Position numbers and translations under genes: made by a program. From positions 992,001 to 1,056,000 of the forward strand of contig NZ_CTEI01000001.1 of the NCBI RefSeq assembly GCF_001368815.1: 64,000 bases of DNA, in the 5' to 3' direction. Positions within the stretch are counted from its first letter, which is position 1. Each line of letters begins with the position of its first letter. Positions 36,423 through 45,414 of the stretch are shown here, piece after piece. The stretch is from Paraliobacillus sp. PM-2. Its GTDB lineage: Bacteria > Bacillota > Bacilli > Bacillales > Amphibacillaceae. A model generated the notes under the pieces. That model saw nothing but the letters and a program-made list of their open reading frames with translations, did not search any database and was not told the origin of the DNA.

Positions 36423-37721
36423 TTATTCATATGATAAATCATTTCTAAGCATATCTTGGTATGTTTCTCTTTTTATAACTAGCGTATCGTTGCCATTTTC
36501 AACAAAGACTACTGCAGCTTTAGGAAATCGATTATAATGGCTAGACATAGAATATCCGTAAGCTCCTGTGCTAAAGACTGCTAAAATATCTCCTGAAGTA
36601 ACTTCTGGAAGGTTCACATCCCACAATAGCATATCACCTGATTCACAACATTTACCCGCAACGGATACTACATTAGATGTTGCTTGATTCATTTTATTGG
36701 CAACTACTGCGTCATATTTTGCCTGATATAAAGCAGGTCGAATATTATCAGTCATACCACCATCTACAGCTATATAATCCCTCACATTTGGAATGTGTTT
36801 TTCAGCTCCAATAGTATATAATGTTAACCCTGCATTTCCAATAATAGCCCGACCAGGTTCAATCCAAATTTCCGGAAATGCAATATTTAAATCTTTGACT
36901 TGCTGATCTATTTCTTTAATAAGGGCTTTAACATATTCTTCTAAGGCCAATGGCTCATCTTCACTAGTATATTTAATCCCAAATCCGCCACCGAGATTGA
37001 GAACATCTGGAACAAAACCATATGCTTTTTTCCATTTTCTTAGCGATTCAAATAATCGACGAACCGCCATGATGAAACCGTCCGTTTCAAATATTTGAGA
37101 ACCAATATGGCAGTGAAGACCTTTAACATGAATATGATCGTGATATTGAAGTTCCTTAAATGCCGCTTCAGCCTGTCCATTAGCTAAATCAAATCCAAAT
37201 TTTGAATCTTCATTACCAGTTAAAATATAATCATGTGTATGAGCTTCAATTCCAGGTGTTACTCGAAGTAAAACATCCATTTTCTTGTTTTCCTTCAACA
37301 AAACTTCATTTAATAATGCTATTTCATAAAAATTATCTACTACAATACACCCTATGTTATTTCGGACTGCCATTTCGAGTTCAGCTTTACTCTTATTATT
37401 ACCATGCATATGAATTTTGTTTGTAGGAAATCCAGCTTGTAAAGCAGTATAAAGTTCACCTTCTGAAACAACATCAAGACTTAGCTTCTCTTGTTTAGCA
37501 ACTTGTAACATAGCAATAGATGAAAATGCTTTACTTGCATATGCAACTTGAGCTCTTACACCAAACTTTTCAAATGTGTTTACGAATGCACGTGCATTTT
37601 CCCTGATTTTCCCCACATCATAAACAAATAATGGTGTACCATATTTTTCAGCTAGATAAACAGTATCTATATTACCAATTGTTAAATGTCCTTGACTATT
37701 GACGTTCTGATTTTCATACAT
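36423..37721 (-). CDS. lysA: Diaminopimelate decarboxylase
   Basis: LysA converts meso-diaminopimelate to L-lysine using PLP. The roughly 432 aa protein has the PLP-lysine motif [10 protein letters not shown] near residues 47-56, [17 protein letters not shown] near residue 68, the HCHIGSQI motif near residue 200, and [10 protein letters not shown] plus the C-terminal KCCESGD catalytic cysteine motif near residues 343-349. The ATG at 37721 follows GGGGGTG. A T-run hairpin lies just 42 bases upstream, which may be an attenuator. The spoVAF-lysA-ppiB order is as in bacilli. Confidence 0.95.
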   Translation of the reverse strand: MYENQNVNSQGHLTIGNIDTVYLAEKYGTPLFVYDVGKIRENARAFVNTFEKFGVRAQVAYASKAFSSIAMLQVAKQEKLSLDVVSEGELYTALQAGFPTNKIHMHGNNKSKAELEMAVRNNIGCIVVDNFYEIALLNEVLLKENKKMDVLLRVTPGIEAHTHDYILTGNEDSKFGFDLANGQAEAAFKELQYHDHIHVKGLHCHIGSQIFETDGFIMAVRRLFESLRKWKKAYGFVPDVLNLGGGFGIKYTSEDEPLALEEYVKALIKEIDQQVKDLNIAFPEIWIEPGRAIIGNAGLTLYTIGAEKHIPNVRDYIAVDGGMTDNIRPALYQAKYDAVVANKMNQATSNVVSVAGKCCESGDMLLWDVNLPEVTSGDILAVFSTGAYGYSMSSHYNRFPKAAVVFVENGNDTLVIKRETYQDMLRNDLSYE

Positions 37722-37763
37722 ACATACACCCCCGCACACCCCATATCTCCAATAAATCATAAA

Positions 37764-37820
37764 AATCCCTTACCGCTTTATACAAGGACTAATTATCACA
37801 TTTGCATAAAGGAAGGGATT
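37764..37820 (-). terminator. Long hairpin with T-run immediately upstream of lysA (terminator or attenuator)
   Basis: On the minus strand AATCCCTT pairs with AAGGGATT, with an inner stem CCTTTATGC / GTATAAAG, followed by TTTTTA. The lysA ATG is only 42 bases downstream, too close for a separate promoter, so lysA transcripts must pass through it. The 5' arm can alternatively form a smaller hairpin with the preceding GGGA (37815-37833). Confidence 0.6.
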
Positions 37821-37884
37821 AAGATTAATTCCCGACATTAGCTTCGTGTAGCATTTGATTGCCACAATTAAATCCAATATCGTT

Positions 37885-37913
37885 AATTTACCACAAGTTC
37901 TCATCCTATTCAA
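37885..37913 (-). promoter_or_regulatory. Weak candidate sigma-A promoter of lysA
   Basis: TTGAAT and TAAATT are separated by 17 bases on the minus strand, upstream of the attenuator-like hairpin. Confidence 0.35.
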
Positions 37914-37958
37914 CAGTATATTAAAGAGATAGGATCTAATTTATAATATATTGATCTT

Positions 37959-39419
37959 TTAACGCTGCTTATAATTATTTTTAGGATGTACAATGCTTGG
38001 CCGCTTTTTCGACGTTGGTACAGCAAAACGAAACAAAATTTGAATTAAAGCTTTACCGTTAAATGGAATGAACGGCCAAAGATAAGGTGTATTTAATGAT
38101 TTTGTCCTAATTAAATGCATGATATAAAGCGTGAATCCAATAATCATTCCTTTAATCCCAAATAATGCAGTGGATAGGACTAAAAGTACTCTACTAATTT
38201 TATTGGCAATGCTCAATTCATAACTAGGGGTAGCATAGGAACCAATGGCACTAATAGCTACGTACAAAATGACTTCGGCACTAAATAATCCCACATCAAT
38301 AGCAATTTGACCAATTAGTACTGCCGCAATTAGACCCATAGCAGTAGATAGAGGTGTAGGCGTATGTATTGCGGCCATACGCAATAATTCAATTCCAATA
38401 TCAGCAAATATTATTTGAACAACTATTGGGATATTCCCTACCTCATTCGGTCCAATAAAATGTAGTGCTTCAGGTAATAAGTTTGGCTCCATCGTCAATA
38501 GTAGCCATAATGGTAACAAAAAAACAGAAGCTAAAATACCTACAAACCGAATCCACCTGATAAATGAACCTACTGCCGGTGACTGACGATATTCTTCCGC
38601 ATGCTGCACATGATGAAAAAATGTTGTTGGTGTGATAATCATGCTTGGTGAAGTATCTGCCATGATTAATACATGGCCTTCAAATAAATGGCTTGCCGCC
38701 ACATCTGGTCTTTCCGTATAACGTACTAAAGGAAACGGATTAAGTCCTTGTGTCACAAGGTATTCTTCAATTGTTTTGTCCGCCATTGCTAAACCATCAA
38801 TATCAATAGACTTTATCTCCTTAATAATCGTCTTTACTAATCCATCATCAGCAATATCTTTTATATAAGAGATACAAATATCTGTTTTTGACCTTTCACC
38901 TACTTGAAAAATACGATTGCGCAAACGCTCATCACGTACGCGTCTTCTAGTTAATCCTGTATTTTCTATTATATTTTCTGTATAACCATCACGAGAACCC
39001 CTTACTACTTTTTCGGTATCTGGTTCTTCTGGACTTCTACCAGGATAGTTTCTTACATCAACCACAAATGCATAATCCGTGTTTTCTACAAAAATAACGA
39101 TTAATCCAGACAATAATTGAGTGATGACTTGATTAAATTCTTGCTTTTTTTCAACTTGTTGATGTACAAGTCTATTTTCAATGATACTTGGCAGTTCTTT
39201 TTTATTCGGTTCCTCATCATTGATTGATGTTAATTTTTTTAAAAGCTCGACCACGATTGATGTATCACAAAGTCCAGTAACGTAATATAATTGAACTTTT
39301 TGATCTAATAGAATGATCTCTCGAAAGCCGATATCAAAAGATGTACCTAGGCCTAACCTTTTGGTCAGTTCTTTCTGATTTTCATTAATATCTGAGGTTA
39401 TTGGGGTTTTTTTCGGCAT
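37959..39419 (-). CDS. spoVAF: Stage V sporulation protein AF, GerA-family membrane protein
   Basis: The 486 aa protein is related to GerAA-type germinant receptor subunits. It has a soluble N-terminal half with RNYPGRSPEEPDTEKVVRGS (residues 123-142), EHVLIMADTSPSMIITP-like FEGHVLIMADTSPSMII near residues 248-264, and about four to five membrane segments from residue 290 onward (FVGILASVFLLPLWLLLTM). It overlaps spoVAEA by 35 bases. SpoVAF is an accessory protein in the germinosome. Confidence 0.93.
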   Translation of the reverse strand: MPKKTPITSDINENQKELTKRLGLGTSFDIGFREIILLDQKVQLYYVTGLCDTSIVVELLKKLTSINDEEPNKKELPSIIENRLVHQQVEKKQEFNQVITQLLSGLIVIFVENTDYAFVVDVRNYPGRSPEEPDTEKVVRGSRDGYTENIIENTGLTRRRVRDERLRNRIFQVGERSKTDICISYIKDIADDGLVKTIIKEIKSIDIDGLAMADKTIEEYLVTQGLNPFPLVRYTERPDVAASHLFEGHVLIMADTSPSMIITPTTFFHHVQHAEEYRQSPAVGSFIRWIRFVGILASVFLLPLWLLLTMEPNLLPEALHFIGPNEVGNIPIVVQIIFADIGIELLRMAAIHTPTPLSTAMGLIAAVLIGQIAIDVGLFSAEVILYVAISAIGSYATPSYELSIANKISRVLLVLSTALFGIKGMIIGFTLYIMHLIRTKSLNTPYLWPFIPFNGKALIQILFRFAVPTSKKRPSIVHPKNNYKQR

Positions 39420-39981
39420 ATGCTAGTTGTCTCCTTTCCAAAATGAGTTCAATAGCTTTCTTCGTAATCGGACATCCTTTATCAACATCATCTCGCCTAT
39501 TCATTTTACCTATATCTCCTATACCAACCACTGTAGGTATAGCTAATTGATCAAGTAAATAGACTGTGTCCCCATTTATACGACCACTCTCATAAATGGG
39601 GATTCCTTCTTTATTCACACCATTTTTTATGATATTTCCGTCTTGATCTATTGCAAAAGAGACGCGCGTCCATTCTTTATTTTTCGTATGAGCAGCAACT
39701 GCAACAGCACCAATAATGATCATATCTGGATCGTTCGCTAATGCTTGTAAAATTGCCTCGCCAGAACCGACACCAGAAAATCCTGCATCATCAATTAATA
39801 CGTAAACAAGCTTTGTTTTAGCTTGCTTAATTGCATGAATCATGGTTGATGGAGTAATTTTACTTGGATTATCAGCTAAAGATAGTAACGCAGTACCTCC
39901 AAGTTGCTTAGAAACAGACTCCATTGCTTTTCTAGCAAAATGGTCACCATCTGTAATTATTATTATCTCTTTACCATTCAT
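39385..39981 (-). CDS. spoVAEA: Stage V sporulation protein AEa
   Basis: The 198 aa soluble protein begins MNGKEIIIITDGDHFARKAM and has VLIDDAGFSGVGSGEAILQ and VVGIGDIGKMNRRDDV, which identify SpoVAEa (203 aa in B. subtilis). The ATG at 39981 follows AAAGGAAATG. It sits only 30 bases after the spoVAB stop, so the usual intervening spoVAC, spoVAD and spoVAEB are missing. Confidence 0.9.
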   Translation of the reverse strand: MNGKEIIIITDGDHFARKAMESVSKQLGGTALLSLADNPSKITPSTMIHAIKQAKTKLVYVLIDDAGFSGVGSGEAILQALANDPDMIIIGAVAVAAHTKNKEWTRVSFAIDQDGNIIKNGVNKEGIPIYESGRINGDTVYLLDQLAIPTVVGIGDIGKMNRRDDVDKGCPITKKAIELILERRQLAYAEKNPNNLRY

Positions 39982-40011
39982 AACATTTCCTTTCCACAGC
40001 AAACACTATTA

Positions 40012-40431
40012 CTATAATTTCACAAATAATAACCATTGAAATAAAGAGCCTGCTATTTTTCCAATTGTAATTGCCATCATCAGCCAAACAATTTGTTGAT
40101 CAACATGTATTCGTCTTGCCAATATAGGGAATACATTTAGTACCTCTGTTAATGCCGCTGCAAGCATGCCAATAAAAATGCCATGAAACAATCCCCAAAC
40201 TGCAACAATTAGACTACCACCATTAAAATGAAAAGGAGTAAAGGATAAATATGTACCAAACATCACACCACTTATAACCGCAAATTCATAAAAATGTAGA
40301 TATTTGTTTGTTTTACTTAGTTGAATCAATCGAGGGATTATACCCAAAACAGTAATAAAAGCTACGAATCCAGTACCTACTACTAAACCAGAAGCTAAGC
40401 CTACAATCAGATCAATACTATGATTTATCAT
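40012..40431 (-). CDS. spoVAB: Stage V sporulation protein AB
   Basis: The 139 aa polytopic protein has about four membrane segments and conserved SGVMFGTYLSFTPFHF and WGLFHGIFIGMLAAALTEVL regions. It overlaps spoVAA by 14 bases. SpoVAB is a minor component of the forespore dipicolinate channel operon, with no defined activity. Confidence 0.92.
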   Translation of the reverse strand: MINHSIDLIVGLASGLVVGTGFVAFITVLGIIPRLIQLSKTNKYLHFYEFAVISGVMFGTYLSFTPFHFNGGSLIVAVWGLFHGIFIGMLAAALTEVLNVFPILARRIHVDQQIVWLMMAITIGKIAGSLFQWLLFVKL

Positions 40432-41038
40432 TGGACTTCTGATTTAATGGGTTTTCATAATATTGTACATATTGATCAATATCTTGTTGATATTTATACA
40501 TTTCTATCTCCATCGGACTAGGCTCATCGTTTAACCTTTTTTTAAATAAATAATTAAAAAAAAGAACCATCCCTAATCCTAAACCAATCGAATAAGGTAT
40601 TTGTAACCAAAGAGGAAATTCGGCTTCCTCTCCTGTTATAAGATAATGCAAGCGCTGTTGCACACTTTGCATACTGACATCATAATGAAAATTCATGATC
40701 GCCATTGCAGAACCAATGAATAATAATAACCACACTAGCAGAACAAGCATTAACTTAGAGGTCTGTTTTTTTTTGCTTTTATGAATAATACATTGATTAG
40801 GACCAAGTAGTTGAATATCCACATTGGGAAAGTATTGTTGAATAATTTGAATGATTGTCAATGCTTCTATGACTCGAATTTTATCTGCTGCTTTTGTTTG
40901 GTGTTGTACTATTATCTGATTACAGCTGGAAACAAGCTCTTCTGGACCTGTCAGAAATGCTACGTCCCTTACAGTGATCGCTTGTGGTGGCTTTATATAA
41001 ACATATTTTTTTAGTCTCATGTATAAATTATTTTGCAC
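40418..41038 (-). CDS. spoVAA: Stage V sporulation protein AA
   Basis: The 206 aa protein, the same length as in B. subtilis, has a soluble N-terminus, a membrane segment near residues 106-123 (LVLLVWLLLFIGSAMAIMNF), the conserved LQIPYSIGLGLGMVLFFNYL segment near residues 152-171, and NDEPSPMEIEMYKYQ. I chose the GTG at 41038 behind AAAGGAAG because it restores the B. subtilis N-terminal length; the ATG six codons later is an alternative. It heads the reduced spoVA operon. Confidence 0.93.
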   Translation of the reverse strand: MQNNLYMRLKKYVYIKPPQAITVRDVAFLTGPEELVSSCNQIIVQHQTKAADKIRVIEALTIIQIIQQYFPNVDIQLLGPNQCIIHKSKKKQTSKLMLVLLVWLLLFIGSAMAIMNFHYDVSMQSVQQRLHYLITGEEAEFPLWLQIPYSIGLGLGMVLFFNYLFKKRLNDEPSPMEIEMYKYQQDIDQYVQYYENPLNQKSNDKS

Positions 41039-41067
41039 AGCAATACTTCCTTTCCTATTCTCTAATT

Positions 41068-41097
41068 TAGTATGAGACAAGTACTAAAAATTCATAC
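41068..41097 (-). promoter_or_regulatory. Sigma-G-type promoter of spoVAA
   Basis: GTATG (-35) and CATACTA (-10) are separated by 18 bases on the minus strand, 29 bases upstream of the GTG. A second CATACTA lies 33 bases further upstream. spoVA is sigma-G-dependent in B. subtilis. Confidence 0.6.
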
Positions 41098-41154
41098 ATT
41101 TAGTATGAAACGCTTAGTATTTAGTTGAATCAATTTCTTATCTATAACAAAAAA

Positions 41155-41180
41155 AACCATTGAAATTTAATTCAATGGTT
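41155..41180 (-). terminator. Terminator of the spoIIA operon
   Basis: A 10-bp perfect stem AACCATTGAA / TTCAATGGTT with a 6-base loop touches the sigF stop codon and is followed by TTTTTTGTT on the minus strand. Confidence 0.85.
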
Positions 41181-41935
41181 CATTCTAATACACCTATTTG
41201 ACTTTTCATCCACTCTAAAATTTTCTTTTCTAATCGGGAGACTTGAACCTGTGAAATTCCGAGTCGTTCCGCTACCTCAGATTGCGTTTTGTCTTGATAA
41301 TAACGCAAATAAACAATTAATCTTTCTCTCTCGTTCATTTCGCGTATTACTTCTTGAATGGCAATTTTATCAAACCATTTACTGTCCTCATCTGAGATTT
41401 GATCGATCAATGTTATTGGATCTCCATCATTCTCGTATACGGTTTCATGAATAGAATGCGGTAACTTAGATGCTTCTTGCGCATGTACAACTTCTTCTAT
41501 CGTAAGCTCTAACGCTTTAGCAATTTCAGATATTGTTGGTGCTCTTCCTAATAATTTAGTAAGTTCATCTTTTTTTCTTCTTACCTTATTACCAATTTCT
41601 TTTAATGAACGGCTTACTTTTAGACTACCATCATCACGTATAAAGCGTTGGATCTCACCAATAATCATTGGTACAGCATATGTTGAGAATTTGACTTCAT
41701 AGGATAAATCAAATTTATCAATAGATTTTAATAAACCAATACAACCAATTTGAAACAAGTCATCTGGATCATACCCACGATTCATGAATCGTTGCACAAC
41801 GGACCATACTAAACGAACATTACGTTCCACTAAAATATCTTTAGCTATCTGATCCCCTTCCTGACTTTGGCGAATATACTTTTTAACCTCTTCATCAGTT
41901 AGCTGCTTTTCATTTCGTTTATATTTCATCTCCAT
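41180..41935 (-). CDS. sigF: Forespore RNA polymerase sigma-F factor
   Basis: Sigma-F is the first forespore-specific factor. The 251 aa protein has region 2 with NVRLVWSVVQRFMNRGYDPD near residues 44-63 and IGCIGLLKSIDKFD, region 3 near residues 120-180, and region 4.2 with YYQDKTQSEVAERLGISQVQ near residues 211-230. It is the last gene of dacF-spoIIAA-spoIIAB-sigF. Confidence 0.97.
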   Translation of the reverse strand: MEMKYKRNEKQLTDEEVKKYIRQSQEGDQIAKDILVERNVRLVWSVVQRFMNRGYDPDDLFQIGCIGLLKSIDKFDLSYEVKFSTYAVPMIIGEIQRFIRDDGSLKVSRSLKEIGNKVRRKKDELTKLLGRAPTISEIAKALELTIEEVVHAQEASKLPHSIHETVYENDGDPITLIDQISDEDSKWFDKIAIQEVIREMNERERLIVYLRYYQDKTQSEVAERLGISQVQVSRLEKKILEWMKSQIGVLE

Positions 41936-41947
41936 TGTCTCAACCCC

Positions 41948-42388
41948 TTAATTACATAAGGATTTGGACTTATTAAAGTATTTAACCAAACGAACCTTAG
42001 TTCCTTCTCCAGATTTTGATTCAATATCTACATTGTCCATAAAATTCTCCATAATTGTAAAACCCATTCCAGATCGCTCAAGCTCAGGTTTAGAAGTATA
42101 TAACGGTTGTATAGCTTCATCGATATTGTCAATACCAATACCATTGTCTTCAATGGTAAGATCAACTTTTTTATCGTCAATCGTACAAGTCATATAGATT
42201 AGTTGATTCTCATCATTGTTGTATCCATGAATAATCGCATTGGTTACCGCTTCAGATACAACTGTTTTTATTTCAGTCAATTCCTCCATTGTTGGGTCTA
42301 ATTGAGCTACGAATGCAGCAATGGTAACGCGAGCAAATGACTCATTAGAACTTACACTAGTAAAAGACAATTGCATGGAGTTCTTCAT
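41948..42388 (-). CDS. spoIIAB: Anti-sigma-F factor and SpoIIAA kinase SpoIIAB
   Basis: SpoIIAB binds sigma-F and phosphorylates SpoIIAA. The 146 aa GHKL ATPase has the N box [14 protein letters not shown] near residues 46-59, the G1 motif [12 protein letters not shown] near residues 79-90 and the G2 segment [15 protein letters not shown] near residues 106-120. It overlaps spoIIAA by 4 bases. Confidence 0.97.
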   Translation of the reverse strand: MKNSMQLSFTSVSSNESFARVTIAAFVAQLDPTMEELTEIKTVVSEAVTNAIIHGYNNDENQLIYMTCTIDDKKVDLTIEDNGIGIDNIDEAIQPLYTSKPELERSGMGFTIMENFMDNVDIESKSGEGTKVRLVKYFNKSKSLCN

Positions 42389-42738
42389 GATGCTACCCCC
42401 AATCTAATTAGGGCATGCATCTCGCTATCTTCCAATCGAATGATTTTAAATAATCCAGATAGTTCAAATAATCGTTTTACCGCTGGAGAAATGGAGCAAG
42501 CAATCATTTCTCCTCCCATCTGTTTTATTTCTTTATAACGTCCCAAAATCACACCCAGACCAGAACTATCCATAAAAGTTAAATCTCCTAAGTTCAAAAC
42601 AACATGTTGCACCTCTACATCATGCAATATTTGTTGCCAGTCTTTTTTAAATTGTTCTGCTTCATGATGATCTAATTCACCAGAAAGTCGAACTAACAAA
42701 ACATTTTCTCTGACACTCCAGTCTACCTTTAAACTCAC
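42385..42738 (-). CDS. spoIIAA: Anti-anti-sigma factor SpoIIAA
   Basis: SpoIIAA releases sigma-F from SpoIIAB when unphosphorylated. The 117 aa STAS-domain protein, identical in length to B. subtilis, has the phosphorylation motif [14 protein letters not shown] near residues 54-67. The start is a GTG at 42738 behind GGAGGAGAAATC; the open frame continues 19 codons upstream without homology. Confidence 0.96.
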   Translation of the reverse strand: MSLKVDWSVRENVLLVRLSGELDHHEAEQFKKDWQQILHDVEVQHVVLNLGDLTFMDSSGLGVILGRYKEIKQMGGEMIACSISPAVKRLFELSGLFKIIRLEDSEMHALIRLGVAS

Positions 42739-42848
42739 GATTTCTCCTCCTCTTTGCCTTTTGATATACATATAACTTAGCTTACTTGTATCCATGCGAA
42801 ATAAAAAGCAGATCTATATTGCGCACTTCCACTTTTTCTAATTGATGT

Positions 42849-42876
42849 TTTCTACTAAAAACATCCTGTTTCCTGC
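42849..42876 (-). promoter_or_regulatory. Candidate sigma-H promoter of the spoIIA operon
   Basis: GCAGGAAAC and GTAGAAA are separated by about 12 bases on the minus strand, close to the sigma-H consensus RnAGGAwww-N11/12-RnnGAAT. The last base of each box deviates. spoIIA is sigma-H and Spo0A dependent in B. subtilis; no clear Spo0A box was looked for exhaustively. Confidence 0.5.
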
Positions 42877-42911
42877 ACACCGACAAAACTAGTGAATAAG
42901 TTACACAAAAC

Positions 42912-44078
42912 TTAATTTTTCACCAATTCTTTCATTGAAAATTTAAATAATTTCCAAACACTTGCTTTTTGGATGGATTCCTCTAGTAATAATGGTGTTT
43001 CTGTAATTAGTTTTCCATTATGTTTCACTTGTAAAAGTCCAACTTTACTTCCCTTCTTTAATGGTAGTGAAATGTTCTGATCTATTTTAACTATTGTCTC
43101 AATTCCTGATTTATCCATTCCCTTTTCTAGCAATACTGATATAGAATCTCCAGTAATGACGTTGACTTTATTTTTGTCTGCTTTGACCATTGAGATTTGC
43201 GTTACAGGCTGATCTTTCTGATACAATAATTCTGTTTTATATTGTGAGAATGCATAGTCCAACATTTGTGTAATAGCCTTATTTCTTTTTTTAGGAGATT
43301 CAGCTCCCATTGCAACTGCAATTACACGCATATTATCTTTCTTTGCTGTTGCCGTTAAGCAATACTTTGCCTCGGAAGTGTAACCAGTTTTTAACCCATC
43401 AACACCTTGATAGAACTTAACAAGTTTATTCGTGTTAACTAACCAGAACTCATCGTCTGTTCCTTTTCTCAAATAATCTTCATAGATCTTTGTATAATTT
43501 GTTATTTTTTCATACTTCAATAGTTCTTTGGCAATCACTGCCATATCATAAGCTGTAGAATAATGATCATCGGCTGGAAGACCTGTTGGATTTTGAAATA
43601 AAGTATTTTCTAAACCTAAATCTTTTACCTTTTCATTCATCATGGTGACAAATGCTGCTTCACTTCCTGCAATTCTTTCTGCTAATGCTACACTAGCATC
43701 ATTCCCCGAAGCAATCGCAATTCCTTTTAACAAATCGTCCACCGACATTTCTTCGCCTTCTTCTAAAAAGATCTGCGATCCACCCATAGATGCAGCGTGT
43801 TCACTTATACGTATTTTTTCATCCAACGTGATTTTTTCTTGATCTAATGCTTCCATTATTAATAATAACGTCATCATCTTTGTCATACTTGCTGGTGGTA
43901 ATTGTTCATGTGCATTTTTTTCATACATGATTCCCCCAGAATCTCTCTCAATTAAAATAGCGGAGCTTGAAGATTCTGCCAAAGACAAATCATTCGTGTT
44001 ATTTTCATTTGCATGTACCGTTTGAATGGACAACAGAGTAATTAACAATACAAAAAGTGAGCTCATTATTTTTTTCAT
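42912..44078 (-). CDS. dacF: D-alanyl-D-alanine carboxypeptidase DacF
   Basis: DacF is a forespore penicillin-binding protein that regulates cortex crosslinking. The 388 aa protein has a signal peptide at residues 1-23, the motif PASMTKMM (SxxK), SGN in IAIASGNDAS, and KTG in GLKTGYTSEA. A C-terminal beta-domain and an amphipathic anchor (KLFKFSMKELVKN) are present, unlike in DacB of this window. A sigma-F/G-like promoter lies upstream. Confidence 0.95.
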   Translation of the reverse strand: MKKIMSSLFVLLITLLSIQTVHANENNTNDLSLAESSSSAILIERDSGGIMYEKNAHEQLPPASMTKMMTLLLIMEALDQEKITLDEKIRISEHAASMGGSQIFLEEGEEMSVDDLLKGIAIASGNDASVALAERIAGSEAAFVTMMNEKVKDLGLENTLFQNPTGLPADDHYSTAYDMAVIAKELLKYEKITNYTKIYEDYLRKGTDDEFWLVNTNKLVKFYQGVDGLKTGYTSEAKYCLTATAKKDNMRVIAVAMGAESPKKRNKAITQMLDYAFSQYKTELLYQKDQPVTQISMVKADKNKVNVITGDSISVLLEKGMDKSGIETIVKIDQNISLPLKKGSKVGLLQVKHNGKLITETPLLLEESIQKASVWKLFKFSMKELVKN

Positions 44079-44106
44079 GTTCGTACCTCCAAATATGTAA
44101 TGTTCC

Positions 44107-44136
44107 TATTTTCTCCACAATCATCAATTTTTATAA
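44107..44136 (-). promoter_or_regulatory. Sigma-F/G-type promoter of dacF
   Basis: TTATA (-35) and GGAGAAAATA (-10, fitting GGnnAnAnTw exactly) are separated by 15 bases on the minus strand, about 28 bases upstream of dacF. Confidence 0.55.
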
Positions 44137-44143
44137 CAAAAAA

Positions 44144-44167
44144 ACTCACTCCATTTAATGAAGTGAG
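44144..44167 (-). terminator. Terminator of xerD
   Basis: CTCACTCC and GAAGTGAG form a hairpin immediately after the xerD stop, followed by TTTTTTTG on the minus strand. Confidence 0.7.
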
Positions 44168-44168
44168 C

Positions 44169-45056
44169 TTAGGCTCTGGGATGAAAATTAGTATAAATAT
44201 CTTTTAATCTTGCCTTTGTTACGTGCGTATAAATTTGCGTAGTGGAAATATCGGCATGACCCAACATTTCTTGGACAGAACGAAGGTCAGCACCATTTTC
44301 TAGTAAATGCGTTGCAAAAGAATGACGTAATGTGTGCGGTGTAATTTCTTTTTTTATCCCCACTTGTTGTGCTAGTCCTTTTAAAATTTTCCAAAACCCC
44401 TGTCTTGTTAAAGGATTTCCATGATGGTTAACAAATAATTGATCCACTTTTTTTTGTTTAACTAATGCTCCTCGAGCGATATTCAAATAATTATCTACCG
44501 CTTCTTTTGCTAAATGCCCAAGTGGAACAATCCGCTCTTTATTTCCTTTTCCAACGCATCTAACAAAACCCATTGTTAAGTGCAAGTCTTCCATTTTCAA
44601 TTGAATCAATTCAGAAACTCTTAAGCCTGTAGCATAAAGCATTTCTAGCATGGCTTTATTTCGAATCATCAAATGAGAATTACCTGATATAGACAATAAA
44701 TTTTCTACTTCTCGCTTGGATAAAACTTTAGGCAATGTCCGTGCTTTTTTTGGTGTTTCAATATGTAAACTTGCGTCGTGTGGTAAATGATACTCACGCA
44801 CCATGAATTGATGAAACAGTCGTAAAGTGGACAACATTCTAGCCATCGTGGCCTGTGAACGACCTTGATCATTTAAAAAATATAAAAATTTCAATGTGTG
44901 ATTTCTCTCTACATGTTCCCATGTTTGTATATGTAACTCTTTCTGTAAAAAATTCATATATTGATTCATATCTCTCTGGTAGGATTGCAGCGTATTAACT
45001 GATAGTCCTCTTTCTATTTGCAGATAATGAAAAAAATCTTTTAATGCATCTTGCAT
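44169..45056 (-). CDS. xerD: Site-specific tyrosine recombinase XerD
   Basis: XerD resolves chromosome dimers at dif. The 295 aa protein has an N-terminal SAM-like core-binding domain and a catalytic domain with [12 protein letters not shown] near residue 147 (R), the K of [32 protein letters not shown] near residue 243 (H-x-x-R) and the nucleophile in [10 protein letters not shown] near residue 275. In B. subtilis deoB and punA follow it; here dacF follows directly. Confidence 0.96.
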   Translation of the reverse strand: MQDALKDFFHYLQIERGLSVNTLQSYQRDMNQYMNFLQKELHIQTWEHVERNHTLKFLYFLNDQGRSQATMARMLSTLRLFHQFMVREYHLPHDASLHIETPKKARTLPKVLSKREVENLLSISGNSHLMIRNKAMLEMLYATGLRVSELIQLKMEDLHLTMGFVRCVGKGNKERIVPLGHLAKEAVDNYLNIARGALVKQKKVDQLFVNHHGNPLTRQGFWKILKGLAQQVGIKKEITPHTLRHSFATHLLENGADLRSVQEMLGHADISTTQIYTHVTKARLKDIYTNFHPRA

Positions 45057-45058
45057 TT

Positions 45059-45277
45059 CTATTCTCCTAATCGAAAAAAAATAGATATCCGATCAATCCA
45101 TTGATAATCAGTTTGTTGATTTACTTTGACTGCATTACCCTCTGGGGCGTCATATCGATGATAGTCTTCATATTCTTGATGAATGGCTTGTAATCCAAAA
45201 TAAAAAAGAGAAGTACACAAGATAAATAAAAAAAATAGTTTTATAACATCTTTAGTATATGCTAATAATGAACGCAT
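45059..45277 (-). CDS. yqzK: YqzK-family (DUF4227) small membrane protein
   Basis: The 72 aa protein has one membrane segment near residues 11-30 ([19 protein letters not shown]) and an external tail with [17 protein letters not shown], typical of the YqzK family. It lies between fur and xerD, two bases from xerD, as in B. subtilis. Function is unknown. Confidence 0.85.
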   Translation of the reverse strand: MRSLLAYTKDVIKLFFLFILCTSLFYFGLQAIHQEYEDYHRYDAPEGNAVKVNQQTDYQWIDRISIFFRLGE

Positions 45278-45395
45278 AATAATTGCTCCTTTTCTAATAT
45301 ATCTTAAAAGTTAAATAAATTTTATCTCTTTTAAAAGATATGCCAAAAAGGAAACATATTATACATCTCTTTTATTAAAAATCAAAAACACAAAA

Positions 45396-45414
45396 AGCCT
45401 TCTAAAAAAAGGCT
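45396..45414 (-). terminator. Terminator of fur
   Basis: AGCC / GGCT hairpin followed by TTTTTG on the minus strand, directly after the fur stop. The short stem makes it moderate evidence. Confidence 0.55.

Noticed and set aside
37722-37958. Lysine riboswitch before lysA
   Set aside because: I could not find the conserved lysine-riboswitch segments; only an attenuator-like hairpin is visible.
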